Part shown: positions 34,752 through 44,116 of the stretch, in pieces
How the letters are laid out: each line of letters starts with the position of its first letter
How positions within the stretch are numbered: position 1 is the stretch's first letter
Assembly (NCBI GenBank): GCA_022760475.1
Contig: JALEFZ010000088.1
Coordinates: 434,001-498,000, forward strand
Direction of reading: 5' to 3'
Source of the DNA: Bacteroidia bacterium
Lineage (GTDB): Bacteria; Bacteroidota; Bacteroidia; J057
Length of the DNA stretch: 64,000 nt
Notes under the pieces: generated by a model
The model's input: the letters and a program-made list of their open reading frames with translations, nothing else
Told to the model about the DNA's origin: nothing
Databases searched by the model: none
Program-made: the position numbers and the translations under genes

Positions 34752-35864
34752 ATGAGACAAGCACTCGTTTCAATCGGAGTAAGTCTGGTCGTCCTATTAG
34801 TAGGAGGAGGGTTATTTAATTTCCTGGCAAATAGCAGACCAGCTCCCGTAAAACTGGTTAAAGCAGAGCAAGTTAAGACAGTCAAGACCCGCATTATTAA
34901 AAACGGCGAGTCAAAAACTGAAATTAGCATTACTGGACGCCTGGATGCAAAAGAAGAAATTGAGGTTTTTGCTGAGGTAGGAGGAACTTACCTAGGGGGT
35001 AAAAAACCATTTAAGGAAGGCAATTACTTCAAAAAAGGTGAGGAGATGATCAACATCAGACATGACGAGTTCGACCTGAATCTCCTGGCTCAGAAGAGCT
35101 CACTGATGAATCAAATCACCTTGATGCTCCCAGACATGAAAACTGACTATCCTGAGAGTTTTCCCAAGTGGCAAGCCTACCTTAAGGACATGAACCTTAA
35201 GGAAAATCTAAAAGCCTTCCCCGAACCTGCATCAGAGAAAGAAAGGTACTACCTGTCTTCTAGGAACATCTACAACCTCTTTTATTCTATCCAGTCTCAG
35301 GAGGTTCGTCAGGAAAAATACAACATCAAGGCGCCTTTCAACGGTAAGGTATCCGCTTCCATGATAGATGAAGGAACACTGGTCCGCGCAGGGCAGAAAC
35401 TTGGTGATTTTTACAACCCCTATTTCTACGAAATGGAGGCTGCTGTGAACCTGAAGGAACTGAAGTTTGTTCGTCCGGGTAGCAAGGTAGCCTTGAAATC
35501 TTCAGACATTGAAGGCGACTGGAAAGGTACGGTAGCAAGAATTAGTGATGTCATTGATCCTTCTACTCAGACTGTAAAGGTATTTATCAATGTACGCGGG
35601 CAAGGTCTTAAAGAAGGCATGTACCTGGAAGGAAGTATCGCCGGATCTTCTATTGATGATGTAGTCGAATTGCCAAGATCCCTGCTTGTAAATGACAAAT
35701 CCATTTGGATAAAGGCAGACTCTACCCTTGCCCTCCACCCGATCAAAGCTATAAAGTTTACCTCTCAATCTGCCATTGTGAAAGGTATTCCTGATGGAAC
35801 TGAAATCATCAATGAGCCAGTTGTTGGTGCTTTTGAAGGAATGAAAATAGCTACCTACCAATGA
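34752..35864 (+). CDS. RND efflux periplasmic adaptor (membrane fusion protein)
   Basis: Bridges the inner-membrane RND pump to the outer-membrane channel. One N-terminal hydrophobic anchor is present (SIGVSLVVLLVGGGLFNFL). Next come the split barrel-sandwich (ITGRLDAKEEIEVFAEVGG, and YNIKAPFNGKVSASMIDEGTLVRAGQ in pieces), an alpha hairpin between them (about 100-190) and the beta-barrel domain (MEAAVNLKELKFVRPGS, VARISDVIDPSTQTVKVFI). The hairpin is unusually rich in Tyr/Phe. At 370 residues the length is typical. It is the first gene of the operon; the pump starts 50 bases downstream. Confidence 0.93.
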   Translation: MRQALVSIGVSLVVLLVGGGLFNFLANSRPAPVKLVKAEQVKTVKTRIIKNGESKTEISITGRLDAKEEIEVFAEVGGTYLGGKKPFKEGNYFKKGEEMINIRHDEFDLNLLAQKSSLMNQITLMLPDMKTDYPESFPKWQAYLKDMNLKENLKAFPEPASEKERYYLSSRNIYNLFYSIQSQEVRQEKYNIKAPFNGKVSASMIDEGTLVRAGQKLGDFYNPYFYEMEAAVNLKELKFVRPGSKVALKSSDIEGDWKGTVARISDVIDPSTQTVKVFINVRGQGLKEGMYLEGSIAGSSIDDVVELPRSLLVNDKSIWIKADSTLALHPIKAIKFTSQSAIVKGIPDGTEIINEPVVGAFEGMKIATYQ

Positions 35865-35914
35865 GAAATTCCGGTTTTTTCCACATCAAGAAAATGACTT
35901 TCAGAAAAGAATAA

Positions 35915-38900
35915 ATGAAAAACTTAGTCGCATATTTCATTAAATACCCAATCACCGGAAACGTGCTCATGGTCGCGATTTTGATTCTGGGGGTTATAGG
36001 TCTATCCTCACTGAGGTCTACCTTCTTCCCCGAGAATGATGCTTCCATCATTTCCATTCAGGTGATCTATCCAGGGGCATCGCCTGAGGAAGTAGAGGAG
36101 GGGGTCGTCAATAAAATTGAAGACGCCATCAAGAGTTTGACTGGAATTGACAGGGTTACTTCAGTTTCCAGCGAGAATACGGGCCGTGTAACTGTTGAGG
36201 CAGCCACAGGTTATGACATAGATGAATTGTTGAGGGATGTAAAGAACTCCGTAGATGGAATCAGTTCTTTTCCCGTAGACATCGAGCCTCCTGTAATTTA
36301 TATACAGGAAGTGCTAAATATTGCCTTTCAGTTTATCATCAGTGGTGATGTAAGCCTTAAGAAACTGAAAGAGACTGCTCGTGAGGTTGAGTCAGACCTC
36401 TTGGCTTTGGATGGAATTTCAAAAATTACCCTTTCGGGTTTCCCGGATGAAGAAATAGAAATCGCCCTTCGTGAAAACGACCTTCGAAGCCTCAATTTGA
36501 CCTTTGATCAGGTCAGGGCTGCTGTCTCTGCGCAAAATATTGATCTAACAGGAGGTACCATCAAGGGAGATAATGGAGAAGTCCTGATCAGAACCCGAAG
36601 CAAGGAGTACTTTGCAGAAGGCCTAAAGGACATTGTAGTGGCCCAAAGCCCCGATGGACGGAAAATCCTTCTTAGAGAGATTGCAAGCGTTACAGACAAA
36701 TGGGCAGATACTCCAAACAGAACCTACCTCAACGGAAAATCCGCAGTAAAAATTAACGTTCAGAATACCACAGATGAAAGCCTGATTGGAATTGCAGAGA
36801 CGGTGAATACCTACGTAGAACAATTCAACGATGAAAATGATGTGCTTGAAGCTACTGTGATTCAGGACGGATCAATCCTCTTAAATCAGCGTATTGCACT
36901 ACTTGAAAAGAATGGAGTAATCGGATTTATCCTGGTAATTGTTTTGCTAGCTATGTTCCTCAGGCCTTCATTGGCATTCTGGGTAGCGGTAGCTATTCCG
37001 GTTTCATTTGCAGGTACCTTCCTAGTAGGTTCCATCATTGGCCTACAAATCAATGTTATCTCACTCTTCGGTTTGATCCTTGTGTTGGGTATCCTTGTAG
37101 ATGACGGGGTAGTAATCTCGGAAAACATTTACCAACACTGGGAACGTGGAAAGACACCCTTCCAGGCAGCAGTAGATGGGACCATGGAAGTTCTTCCAGC
37201 TGTATTTGGAGCGATCCTTACTACTGTAATTGCCTTTTCCACTTTCTTCTTCCTAGATGGGGTTACAGGGGACTTCTTTGCAGACATTGCCTTGGTAGTT
37301 GCCCTCTCGCTCAGCTTTTCATTGGTTGAAGGCGCTTTCATCCTTCCAGGACACATTTCGCATTCTGCAGCTCTGAGAAACAGAGAAAACGAAAGTACTT
37401 CTCCTTTTGCTAGATTTTTCAAAACTGTGCAGAACAACCTCAATGAGGTGATGGAGTTCATGAAAGAAAAGCTCTATGCGCCCCAATTGAAGGTGATCAT
37501 GCAGTATCCCATACTTGGAGTTACGGTGCCTATTGCCTTCCTGATTATGAGCTTTGGCTTGCCAGCTTCTGGTCTGATGAAGATTACCTTCTTCCCCGTT
37601 GTAGAAGGGGATGTCGCGACCGTAAACCTTCAGATGCCCGCAGGTACTCCCGAAGTCATTACCAAGCAGTATTTAGACAGGATTGAGAAAGGTATTTGGG
37701 CGGTAAATGAAGAATTGAAAGGTGAGAGGGCTGATGGGGAGGATGTAATCCTGATCGTTAACCAGAGCTTACAGTCGAACTCTTACACAGCATCTATTCT
37801 GGTAAGATTAATGGACTCTGAACAAAGGCAGGAACACAAACCTCATGCATCTTCTTTGGGAATCCTCAACCGGGTCGAAAAAGAGGTCGGCAAAATCAAT
37901 GAGGCTGAGCTGTTGACTTATCAGTTGGGTAGCCCATTTGGAAAACCTGTCAACATTGCCCTTTACTCCGATAACCTTAGCCAGCTTTCTACGGTGGTTA
38001 ATGCAGTTAAGGACAGCCTTGAGGAATTTCCTGAATTGATAAACATTGAAAGCTCTGACCAGGAAGGATTAAGGGAGATCAATGTTACCCTTAAAGAAAA
38101 AGCTCGTCTATTGGGCCTTGACCTGAATACGGTAGTTCGCCAGGTAAGGGCAGGCTTTTTTGGAGCAGAAGTTCAGCGCCTACAGCGTGGTGAAGACGAA
38201 GTGAAGGTATGGGTGAGGTATGACGAAAATGAAAGGAAATCCATTGGGCAGTTGGAAAATATGTATATCCGTACCCAGGCAGGACAAACTTTCCCTCTTT
38301 CAGAGATTGCGAATCTGGAGCCTACGCGGGGATTGATTTCCATCAATCACCTGGATGGCGAACGCGAAATCCGCATTGAAGCAGATGCTGCCAATTCAAA
38401 AGTTTCTACCCAGGATGTCCTGGCCAGAATTCAGAATAGCGTCGTCCCCAATGTGTTGAAAAACTACCCTGATGTGGGTGTGTCTTACGAGGGACAGGCA
38501 AGGGAAAATACCAAATTTTTTGGCTCTATTTCAAAAGTAGGCCCTGTGATCCTGTTCATGATGTTGCTCATGATCATCCTGACCTTTAGGTCTGTTTCCC
38601 AATCTTTGGCCCTGATTGCCATTATCCCATTCTCTCTTATTGGTGTATTTTGGGGACACTACCTGCTAGGCTTTGCCTTTAGTGTGATCCTTTCTGGGCT
38701 GGGGGTATTGGCCTTGATCGGTATCCTGGTGAATGATGGACTGGTATTGATCAGCCAGTATAACCTGCTGGTGAAAAATGGAAAACCCTACAAAGAAGCA
38801 CTTTATGAAGCCTCTCTGTCTCGTTTTCGTCCGATCTTCCTGACTTCAGTTACCACCATTGCTGGTCTTGGACCTTTGATTTTGGAGAAGAGTCTCCAGG

Positions 38901-39163
38901 CGCAGTTCCTGATCCCTATGGCAATTACAGTTGCCTTCGGTCTGGCAGTTGCGACGCTTCTGATCCTTGTTATGCTTCCCGCTCTGTTGATCTTATTCAA
39001 CTGGCTAAAATATGCCATTGTCTATTTGGCGAGTGGAGATGTAGACAGGACAACATTGGAACCTGCCTATGAAGGAGAAGAAACTCACTTCATCGTAGGA
39101 CTTGTCAGGGGGCTGATTGTCGCCATTTTCATGGCCTTGATAGCCTACAGCCTTTTATCTTAA
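35915..39163 (+). CDS. RND efflux transporter permease (HAE1/AcrB-like)
   Basis: A proton-driven inner-membrane pump of 1,082 residues with the two-fold RND plan: a TM helix, a large periplasmic porter loop, six TM helices, repeated. TM4 has the proton-relay Asp pair in GILVDDGVVISENIY, and TM10 has GILVNDGLVLISQYN with a TM11 partner. Other family segments are IYPGASPEEVEEGVVNKIE, RSTFFPENDASIISIQV and SLSRFRPIFLTSVTTIAGL. It works with the adaptor upstream and the TolC-like protein 26 bases downstream. It probably exports hydrophobic drugs, bile-like or phenolic compounds; the actual substrate is unknown. Confidence 0.97.
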   Translation: MKNLVAYFIKYPITGNVLMVAILILGVIGLSSLRSTFFPENDASIISIQVIYPGASPEEVEEGVVNKIEDAIKSLTGIDRVTSVSSENTGRVTVEAATGYDIDELLRDVKNSVDGISSFPVDIEPPVIYIQEVLNIAFQFIISGDVSLKKLKETAREVESDLLALDGISKITLSGFPDEEIEIALRENDLRSLNLTFDQVRAAVSAQNIDLTGGTIKGDNGEVLIRTRSKEYFAEGLKDIVVAQSPDGRKILLREIASVTDKWADTPNRTYLNGKSAVKINVQNTTDESLIGIAETVNTYVEQFNDENDVLEATVIQDGSILLNQRIALLEKNGVIGFILVIVLLAMFLRPSLAFWVAVAIPVSFAGTFLVGSIIGLQINVISLFGLILVLGILVDDGVVISENIYQHWERGKTPFQAAVDGTMEVLPAVFGAILTTVIAFSTFFFLDGVTGDFFADIALVVALSLSFSLVEGAFILPGHISHSAALRNRENESTSPFARFFKTVQNNLNEVMEFMKEKLYAPQLKVIMQYPILGVTVPIAFLIMSFGLPASGLMKITFFPVVEGDVATVNLQMPAGTPEVITKQYLDRIEKGIWAVNEELKGERADGEDVILIVNQSLQSNSYTASILVRLMDSEQRQEHKPHASSLGILNRVEKEVGKINEAELLTYQLGSPFGKPVNIALYSDNLSQLSTVVNAVKDSLEEFPELINIESSDQEGLREINVTLKEKARLLGLDLNTVVRQVRAGFFGAEVQRLQRGEDEVKVWVRYDENERKSIGQLENMYIRTQAGQTFPLSEIANLEPTRGLISINHLDGEREIRIEADAANSKVSTQDVLARIQNSVVPNVLKNYPDVGVSYEGQARENTKFFGSISKVGPVILFMMLLMIILTFRSVSQSLALIAIIPFSLIGVFWGHYLLGFAFSVILSGLGVLALIGILVNDGLVLISQYNLLVKNGKPYKEALYEASLSRFRPIFLTSVTTIAGLGPLILEKSLQAQFLIPMAITVAFGLAVATLLILVMLPALLILFNWLKYAIVYLASGDVDRTTLEPAYEGEETHFIVGLVRGLIVAIFMALIAYSLLS

Positions 39164-39189
39164 ACTAGCTTCAATCAATTAGAAAAGGA

Positions 39190-40530
39190 ATGAAATACCT
39201 AATAAATATAGCTGTGTTGGTCCTCGGTTTGGGTATGGCAAATGGGTTGCAAGCCCAGGAGGTACTGAGCCTGGAGGATGCCATCAAGGAAGCTTTGAAC
39301 AACAACTATGGGATCAAACTTTCAAGACTGAATGTGGAGCAGAGTGAAAATTCTGCCCACATAGGCGCGACAGGTGCGCTACCAAGTGTAACCCTCAATG
39401 GAGGGAGTAATGTTGGCTACACCAGGAATACAAGCATTACCCTGAACCAGCGGAATGAGATGACAGGTGAACCGACTACGGAAATTAACGGTAATGACAT
39501 CGCCACCTATGGTTTCAATGCTTCACTTGGGGTAAACTATACCTTGGGATTGGGAAGTTTCACCAACTTCAAGGTTCTCAATACCTCTGTGTCTCAGTCG
39601 AAGGAAAACTTACACCTGACACTTGAGCAGACTTCTGCCCAGGTTAGCAATGCCTATTTCGCCTTGGCTAGGCTGGTGGATTCATATGAACTGCAGAAAG
39701 AGTCTTTACAGAAGTCCAAAGATCGTCTGGCCTATGTGCAGAACCAGGCTGAATTTGGGCAGGCAAACGGTGTGGCTGTTCTAAATGCACAGGTAGACAT
39801 CAATACTGATAGCATCAACATTGCTCAAACGCTTGCAGGTATAGCAAATGCCCGTCGAGACTTGAACTACCTGATGGGGAGGGATGTTGAAAATGAATTC
39901 ACCGTAAATACTGAAGTCGAACCCCTGCAGATGATGAGCTTGGCAAACTTTCAGGACAAGGCACTTGCACAGAATAGTTCGCTGGTAATCGCAGACTATT
40001 CCAGGAAGATTGCCAACCTGAACCTGAAAGCCGCTAGACAGAGCGCATATCCCACCTTGACAATCAACGGTTCATACGCCTACAACTTTGCTGATAATGG
40101 TCCGGTAAGTGTTTTGACCCAACAAAGTAGCGATGGACTTACGTTGACAGGTGGCATTGCCATTCCACTTTTCAATGGAAATCAGATCAGGAGGAACGTT
40201 CAGAATGCAGAAATTGCCATTGCGAATAGCCAGAGCACCTATAAACAAGCCGAGCAGCAAGTCTTGAGGGATGTAAACAAAGCTTATGCGGATTACATGA
40301 ATGCCCGCAAGGTACTTGACCTCAATCAGAAAAGCCTTGAGGCTGCCCAAGCGAATTTCTTACGCACCAAGGAGCTCTTCGAGCTTGGACAGGCAAATAG
40401 CGTGCTATTCCGTGAGGCGCAGTTGAACCTGCTGAGGGTGAAGTACAACCTTCGCAGCCTTCTTTATGACATAAAAGTAAGCGAGATTCAATTGCTCCAG
40501 CTAAGTGGACTGCTAGTAGAGAAACAGTAG
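39190..40530 (+). CDS. TolC-family outer membrane efflux channel
   Basis: Third component of the pump: a trimeric outer-membrane barrel with a long periplasmic alpha tunnel. The signal peptide ends near GLQAQE. Two homologous OEP halves are seen: LEDAIKEALNNNYGIKL to NYTLGLGSFTNF and coiled helices (YFALARLVDSYELQKESLQKSKD in pieces), then a second set ending AYADYMNARKVLDLNQKSLE and KELFELGQANSVLFREAQL, a hallmark of the family. The C terminus is KVSEIQLLQLSGLL. At 446 residues the length is normal. A hairpin and T6 follow. Confidence 0.95.
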   Translation: MKYLINIAVLVLGLGMANGLQAQEVLSLEDAIKEALNNNYGIKLSRLNVEQSENSAHIGATGALPSVTLNGGSNVGYTRNTSITLNQRNEMTGEPTTEINGNDIATYGFNASLGVNYTLGLGSFTNFKVLNTSVSQSKENLHLTLEQTSAQVSNAYFALARLVDSYELQKESLQKSKDRLAYVQNQAEFGQANGVAVLNAQVDINTDSINIAQTLAGIANARRDLNYLMGRDVENEFTVNTEVEPLQMMSLANFQDKALAQNSSLVIADYSRKIANLNLKAARQSAYPTLTINGSYAYNFADNGPVSVLTQQSSDGLTLTGGIAIPLFNGNQIRRNVQNAEIAIANSQSTYKQAEQQVLRDVNKAYADYMNARKVLDLNQKSLEAAQANFLRTKELFELGQANSVLFREAQLNLLRVKYNLRSLLYDIKVSEIQLLQLSGLLVEKQ

Positions 40531-40561
40531 TATTCTTTGTAATGTAGAAACAGTAAAATAG

Positions 40562-40594
40562 GCCATCTCTGAATTGGGGATGGCTTAATTTTTT
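40562..40594 (+). terminator. Terminator of the efflux operon
   Basis: GCCATCTC pairs with GGGATGGC (one G-U pair) around loop TGAATTG, followed after TTAA by TTTTTT. It lies about 30 bases past the TolC stop. Confidence 0.75.
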
Positions 40595-40702
40595 GGAAGC
40601 AGCCTATATAGTTTGCATTTACTTCGAATATGGCTAGTTTATAGTTGAAAAATAGATTCATAGCTTCCCAACATACATTTCACACAGAAACAAACAGCCC
40701 CT

Positions 40703-41569
40703 ATGCAAATAATTGACCATATGGTTGAAGGCCTTGAAAATAAAGGCCTAAGGCAGCGCGGAGAGCTCATTGATCCCAGGTTTGTGGTGATCCATTACAC
40801 CGCAGGTGGAGACCTAAATAGCAGCATAGAATACCTAAAGAACGTTGGCTTTGGATATCATATATTGATAGATCGTGATGGAACGATGGTTCAGGGAGTG
40901 CCGTTTGATAAGGGGGTTGCCCATGCAGGTTGTAGCAATTATGCAGAATTCAAAAGTTTCAATGAGTTGGCAATTGGGGTGTGCATGGCCAATTATGGCT
41001 TTTTGGATTTGCAAGACCCAGTCAAAGGACACTTCTACAGATCTGATTTGCCGGATGTGGAGTTGTTTGATGAGGATGTTTACATGAGTAGCCATTATTC
41101 GGGCGGGGGAAGCATGGCCTGGGAAAAATATTCAACAGCCCAATACGAGTCCCTATTTCAATTGTGCCAATCGCTGAAAGCTCATTATCCTTCACTGATG
41201 GGCATAGTAGGACATGACGAGGTAGCTCTCGGAAGAAAATTCGATCCAGGACCAGCTTTTGACTATACGGATGTATCGAGTTTGTTTCCCAATCCGGATT
41301 TGCTCGCTGCGAATAGCAGGTATGTGGTGGATTCACCAGACGGAGTCTTGGAGTTGAGGCAAGGACGTTCGTCCGAACAACCTAGCCTGAAAACCCTTCG
41401 AAATGGAGATGTGGTCTACCTAAGGGCAAAGGAACATTTCTTTAGAAATCGGTCTTGTGTATTTGGGATATGGGCTTCCGTAGCCCTTGACGAAGATATG
41501 TTTCATAGTGGCTTTGTCGCATGGCGATACCTCAAAAAAGAGGTAGACGTTACGGATTTAATCATATAA
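40703..41569 (+). CDS. AmpD-like N-acetylmuramoyl-L-alanine amidase, no signal peptide
   Basis: Amidase_2 fold, residues about 20-200. The zinc ligands are His31 (VVIHYTAGG), the His of GIVGHDEVALGRKFDPGPAFD and its Asp; the Lys before it is catalytic. This segment is nearly identical in pattern to AmpD, so it likely removes stem peptides from muropeptides. The site equivalent to the AmpD general-base Glu (IGIE-L-E-G) reads IGVCMAN, that is, Cys instead of Glu. A C-terminal SH3-like tail of about 70 residues (SLKTLRNGDVVYLRA) is not part of AmpD. There is no export signal, so it is either a cytoplasmic recycling enzyme or an effector delivered by another route. Confidence 0.82.
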   Translation: MQIIDHMVEGLENKGLRQRGELIDPRFVVIHYTAGGDLNSSIEYLKNVGFGYHILIDRDGTMVQGVPFDKGVAHAGCSNYAEFKSFNELAIGVCMANYGFLDLQDPVKGHFYRSDLPDVELFDEDVYMSSHYSGGGSMAWEKYSTAQYESLFQLCQSLKAHYPSLMGIVGHDEVALGRKFDPGPAFDYTDVSSLFPNPDLLAANSRYVVDSPDGVLELRQGRSSEQPSLKTLRNGDVVYLRAKEHFFRNRSCVFGIWASVALDEDMFHSGFVAWRYLKKEVDVTDLII

Positions 41570-41807
41570 TTCCTTGGCAGTCTTTGCATGGTGGATGATA
41601 AAATAATGGCTTTTCCCAAAGACATTCATCTATAAAACAATTTCTGCAAAGGATACTTCCCCAGCCGTTAAGATCCCTGGCAAGTTACTTTATTTGCCAA
41701 TCCAGGTCTTAAAAAAAGGATGCATGCATAACATTTATTTAAATTTACCTTATCTTCATATATGCATTAGTGCATCCAATACTACTTAGCAATCAAATTT
41801 GAGATCT

Positions 41808-42272
41808 ATGACAACCAACATGAAATTTAAATTTGCAACTGCCTTCATCGCATTATGCATTTTGATGATGGGTATGATAAGCGCGCAAAATAATATTGTA
41901 GGAACCTGGAAAACCATTGATGATGATGGTGAAACCGTAAAATCCTTGTTGCAAATAACTGAAGGAACGGATGGCAAATTGTACGGCACCATTACCAAAC
42001 TTTTCAGGGAACCTGGGGAAGATCCAGATCCGGTTTGCGATAAATGTTCGGAGAAAGATTCCCGTTACAAGAAAAAAGTAATTGGAATGACCATCTTGAG
42101 GAATTTGAAGAAGGAAAGCGATAAAAAATATAGCAGCGGAAAAATCCTTGACCCAAACAATGGGAAAGAATATGACTGCTATGTCGAACTGGTAGAGCCA
42201 GGCAAATTGAAAGTAAGGGGATATATCGGAATTTCAGCTATGGGCAGGACCCAATACTGGTTCAAGCAATAA
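41808..42272 (+). CDS. Secreted DUF2147 protein
   Basis: The signal peptide ends near MISAQ; ATG at 41808 or 41820 both fit, and a TTG further upstream is unlikely. The mature 130-residue domain is a lipocalin-like beta barrel with the family's signatures NIVGTWKTIDDDGETVKSLL, GKLYGTITKLF, DPVCDKCSEKD (CxxC), VIGMTILRNL and GYIGISAMGRTQYW at the C terminus. DUF2147 proteins are common in Bacteroidota and Proteobacteria. The function is unknown, with periplasmic ligand binding suspected. A good terminator follows. Confidence 0.9.
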   Translation: MTTNMKFKFATAFIALCILMMGMISAQNNIVGTWKTIDDDGETVKSLLQITEGTDGKLYGTITKLFREPGEDPDPVCDKCSEKDSRYKKKVIGMTILRNLKKESDKKYSSGKILDPNNGKEYDCYVELVEPGKLKVRGYIGISAMGRTQYWFKQ

Positions 42273-42297
42273 AGGCATTATTTCTGTACAAAATTGA

Positions 42298-42330
42298 GTA
42301 GGGATGTTTCAATAGCATCCCTACTTTTTT
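42298..42330 (+). terminator. Terminator after DUF2147 gene
   Basis: A 9-bp stem GTAGGGATG/CATCCCTAC with a nine-base loop, then TTTTTT, 26 bases past the stop. The stop of the leftward NUDIX gene begins 2 bases further on, so it may act for both. Confidence 0.88.
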
Positions 42331-42331
42331 G

Positions 42332-42991
42332 TTAAATGGAGTATTCTCCCTTGGCTTTTTGGTAAAGAACCATGTTAAGCACGCCGTTAGGATTTTTGAT
42401 CAAGTCAAAAGCTTCCGGCAGGGTGGCCACATGGGTGAATATTTGCTCATGTTCTGAGGCTACGCCTGTTTCATTGCCTGCAAAAGATAAAATCTGCTCC
42501 TTTGACATCGTCAATTCACAGTAGAAATAATACATGGCCTCATCCGAAGTCCCTGTTGAAGGATAATATGGCTCTTCGTTGAGCTGAATTACCTGCTCAG
42601 GACTTACTTTAATGCCTGTTTCTTCTTCTACTTCCCGGACAGCGACTTCATGGGGAGTTTCTCCTTCATCCACCAAGCCTGCAACCTGCTCGTACACAAA
42701 GCCCCCATGGCATATCCTGCGTTGCTTCACCAGGAGGTTGTACCTGGCACCGGAATCCTCATCGATGAGGACAACCATAACACAGGAAACTTCGCCCTTT
42801 AGAAAGCAAATAGGAGGGATTTTCTTCCCCTCAGGAGCGCTTGCATCCAGCATAACAAGAGAAAATAGCACCTCATCGCCTCGCCAGATTCTCGAATAGA
42901 CTTCCTCTATCCCATGGATATCAAGGCCATTCTCCTCAAGGTGTCGTTTCCAGAGCTTGAACTTGGCGGACTTTTGTAAGGCTTCCTGCAT
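42332..42991 (-). CDS. NUDIX hydrolase, ADP-ribose pyrophosphatase-like
   Basis: Contains a perfect Nudix box GX5EX7REUXEEXGU: GLVDEGETPHEVAVREVEEE in part, then TGI, at about residues 115-137. The upstream strand QRRICHGGFVYEQVAG matches NDP-sugar/ADP-ribose pyrophosphatases, where a Glu from the beta strand and the box bind Mg. An N-terminal helical and beta domain (about 1-65) supports dimerisation as in NudF. It cleaves a nucleoside diphosphate linked to another group, for detoxification or regulation. It is monocistronic and convergent with the DUF2147 gene. Confidence 0.92.
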   Translation of the reverse strand: MQEALQKSAKFKLWKRHLEENGLDIHGIEEVYSRIWRGDEVLFSLVMLDASAPEGKKIPPICFLKGEVSCVMVVLIDEDSGARYNLLVKQRRICHGGFVYEQVAGLVDEGETPHEVAVREVEEETGIKVSPEQVIQLNEEPYYPSTGTSDEAMYYFYCELTMSKEQILSFAGNETGVASEHEQIFTHVATLPEAFDLIKNPNGVLNMVLYQKAKGEYSI

Positions 42992-43332
42992 AGATGTTGA
43001 TTTTTTGTATTATTTACACAAAAGATATTCTTTTCCTTATGAATTAACAAATATTTTCGGCTTGGTTCGTCTGCTCACTCATACAACTCATTTATCCATT
43101 GAGCATACACACTTATACATTATAGGTGAACATGACAGTGACCTCGGCGTAACATAAGCATACAACAAACAAACACACAACAACCCCAAACAACACAGTT
43201 CTTTTCCACAACCAAAAAACACCCTTTTTAACCTACCTTTTTATACCCTTTTTTATACCCCTTTTTTAGCCATGTAAGCCTTGTCCCGAAAATTGTGAAA
43301 TTTTCGGGACCAACTTTTTTAGGCCGTATGGG
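42992..43332. other. Intergenic, A/C-rich and pyrimidine-rich, with plus-strand hairpin
   Basis: A 341-bp gap with strong base skew on the plus strand: CA-rich runs (about 43155-43215) followed by repeated TTTTTATACCC-like pyrimidine units (about 43225-43270). No gene is seen. The hairpin at 43283-43310 ends it. Confidence 0.55.
43283..43320 (+). terminator. Strong hairpin with T6, plus strand
   Basis: GTCCCGAAAATT/AATTTTCGGGAC, a 12-bp perfect stem with loop GTGA. CAACTTTTTT follows on the plus strand. No plus-strand gene precedes it; on the minus strand it lies 22 bases after the stop of the interrupted gene but lacks a T-tract there. Confidence 0.65.
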
Positions 43333-44019
43333 TCAAGAAGAAGTTTTCTTAAGGATTCGTTTTACCGCTACCTTTTTTCTGGGGGTTCTGGAAAAGATGA
43401 GCACGCCGCCAATACCAGCTATGCCTGTCCCTATGGGAATTAGAGAAGGCTCGGAACCTCCAAAGAAATCATTCCAAGCTGCTACCAGACCTATGCCTAC
43501 ATATAAGAAGGGGATTCCTGCCACGGTCTTTAATGTCCCATTGACTCCAAGGCCCGCACGAGCAGCAGGAATATCCCTAAAGTCCTTTCTGAAGTTTTTA
43601 TAACTGATCCGTTTGGCCTCTCCATTGGGGAGGGAATAATGGCGATACTTTATTTTTTCTTTGGGTTCGTATGAAAAAAGTCTCCTGGTAGACCTTCTGC
43701 CTCCATAAACCCAGATGGGATTATGCTTTTCAAGTTCAGGAACCCAATAGACGGCATTCAGGGCATTAGCAGCTCTTTTTCTTCGAAGGAATTTGAAGAC
43801 ATATCCATTGACCTCAATGAAATTCAGTTCTTCAATTCGAATTTTTTGATTTCCATCTGTGAGATAAATGTCCTTAGAGGAATTTTTTACAGCCTCAATT
43901 CTTTCAAATGTGAGGCTGTTGCCATTTTTCAAATGCAACTCTACAGGACTTTCCTAGACTTGTGCAAAGGCAGAAAGGCCAATAAGCATCAGGATAGCAA
44001 AGAATAGGGAAGTTCTCAT
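43333..44019 (-). pseudogene. Secreted membrane protein gene split by an in-frame TAG
   Basis: Reading leftward from ATG at 44019, the first 21 codons are a textbook signal peptide (MRTSLFFAILMLIGLSAFAQ, then V). The next codon is TAG (43954-43956), and the same frame then stays open to 43333: ESPVELHLKNG, a beta-rich region, YRHYSLPNGEAKRISYKNF, and two C-terminal hydrophobic helices (VAGIPFLYVGIGLVAAW and SLIPIGTGIAGIGGVLIF), ending in a basic tail. The continuation has no ATG of its own near the break, only TTG. So the gene is broken by one substitution, read through, or the base call is wrong. It lies 97 bases downstream of the AAA ATPase gene. No function is recognised. Confidence 0.75.
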
Positions 44020-44116
44020 AACTATATGATTGGTAAAATGAAATTTCAGTTGATGCCCATCCTTCCTGGGTCAAACTCCGAGCCTTACTTTTAGTCTAAT
44101 TCAGCTGTCTGTTCTT

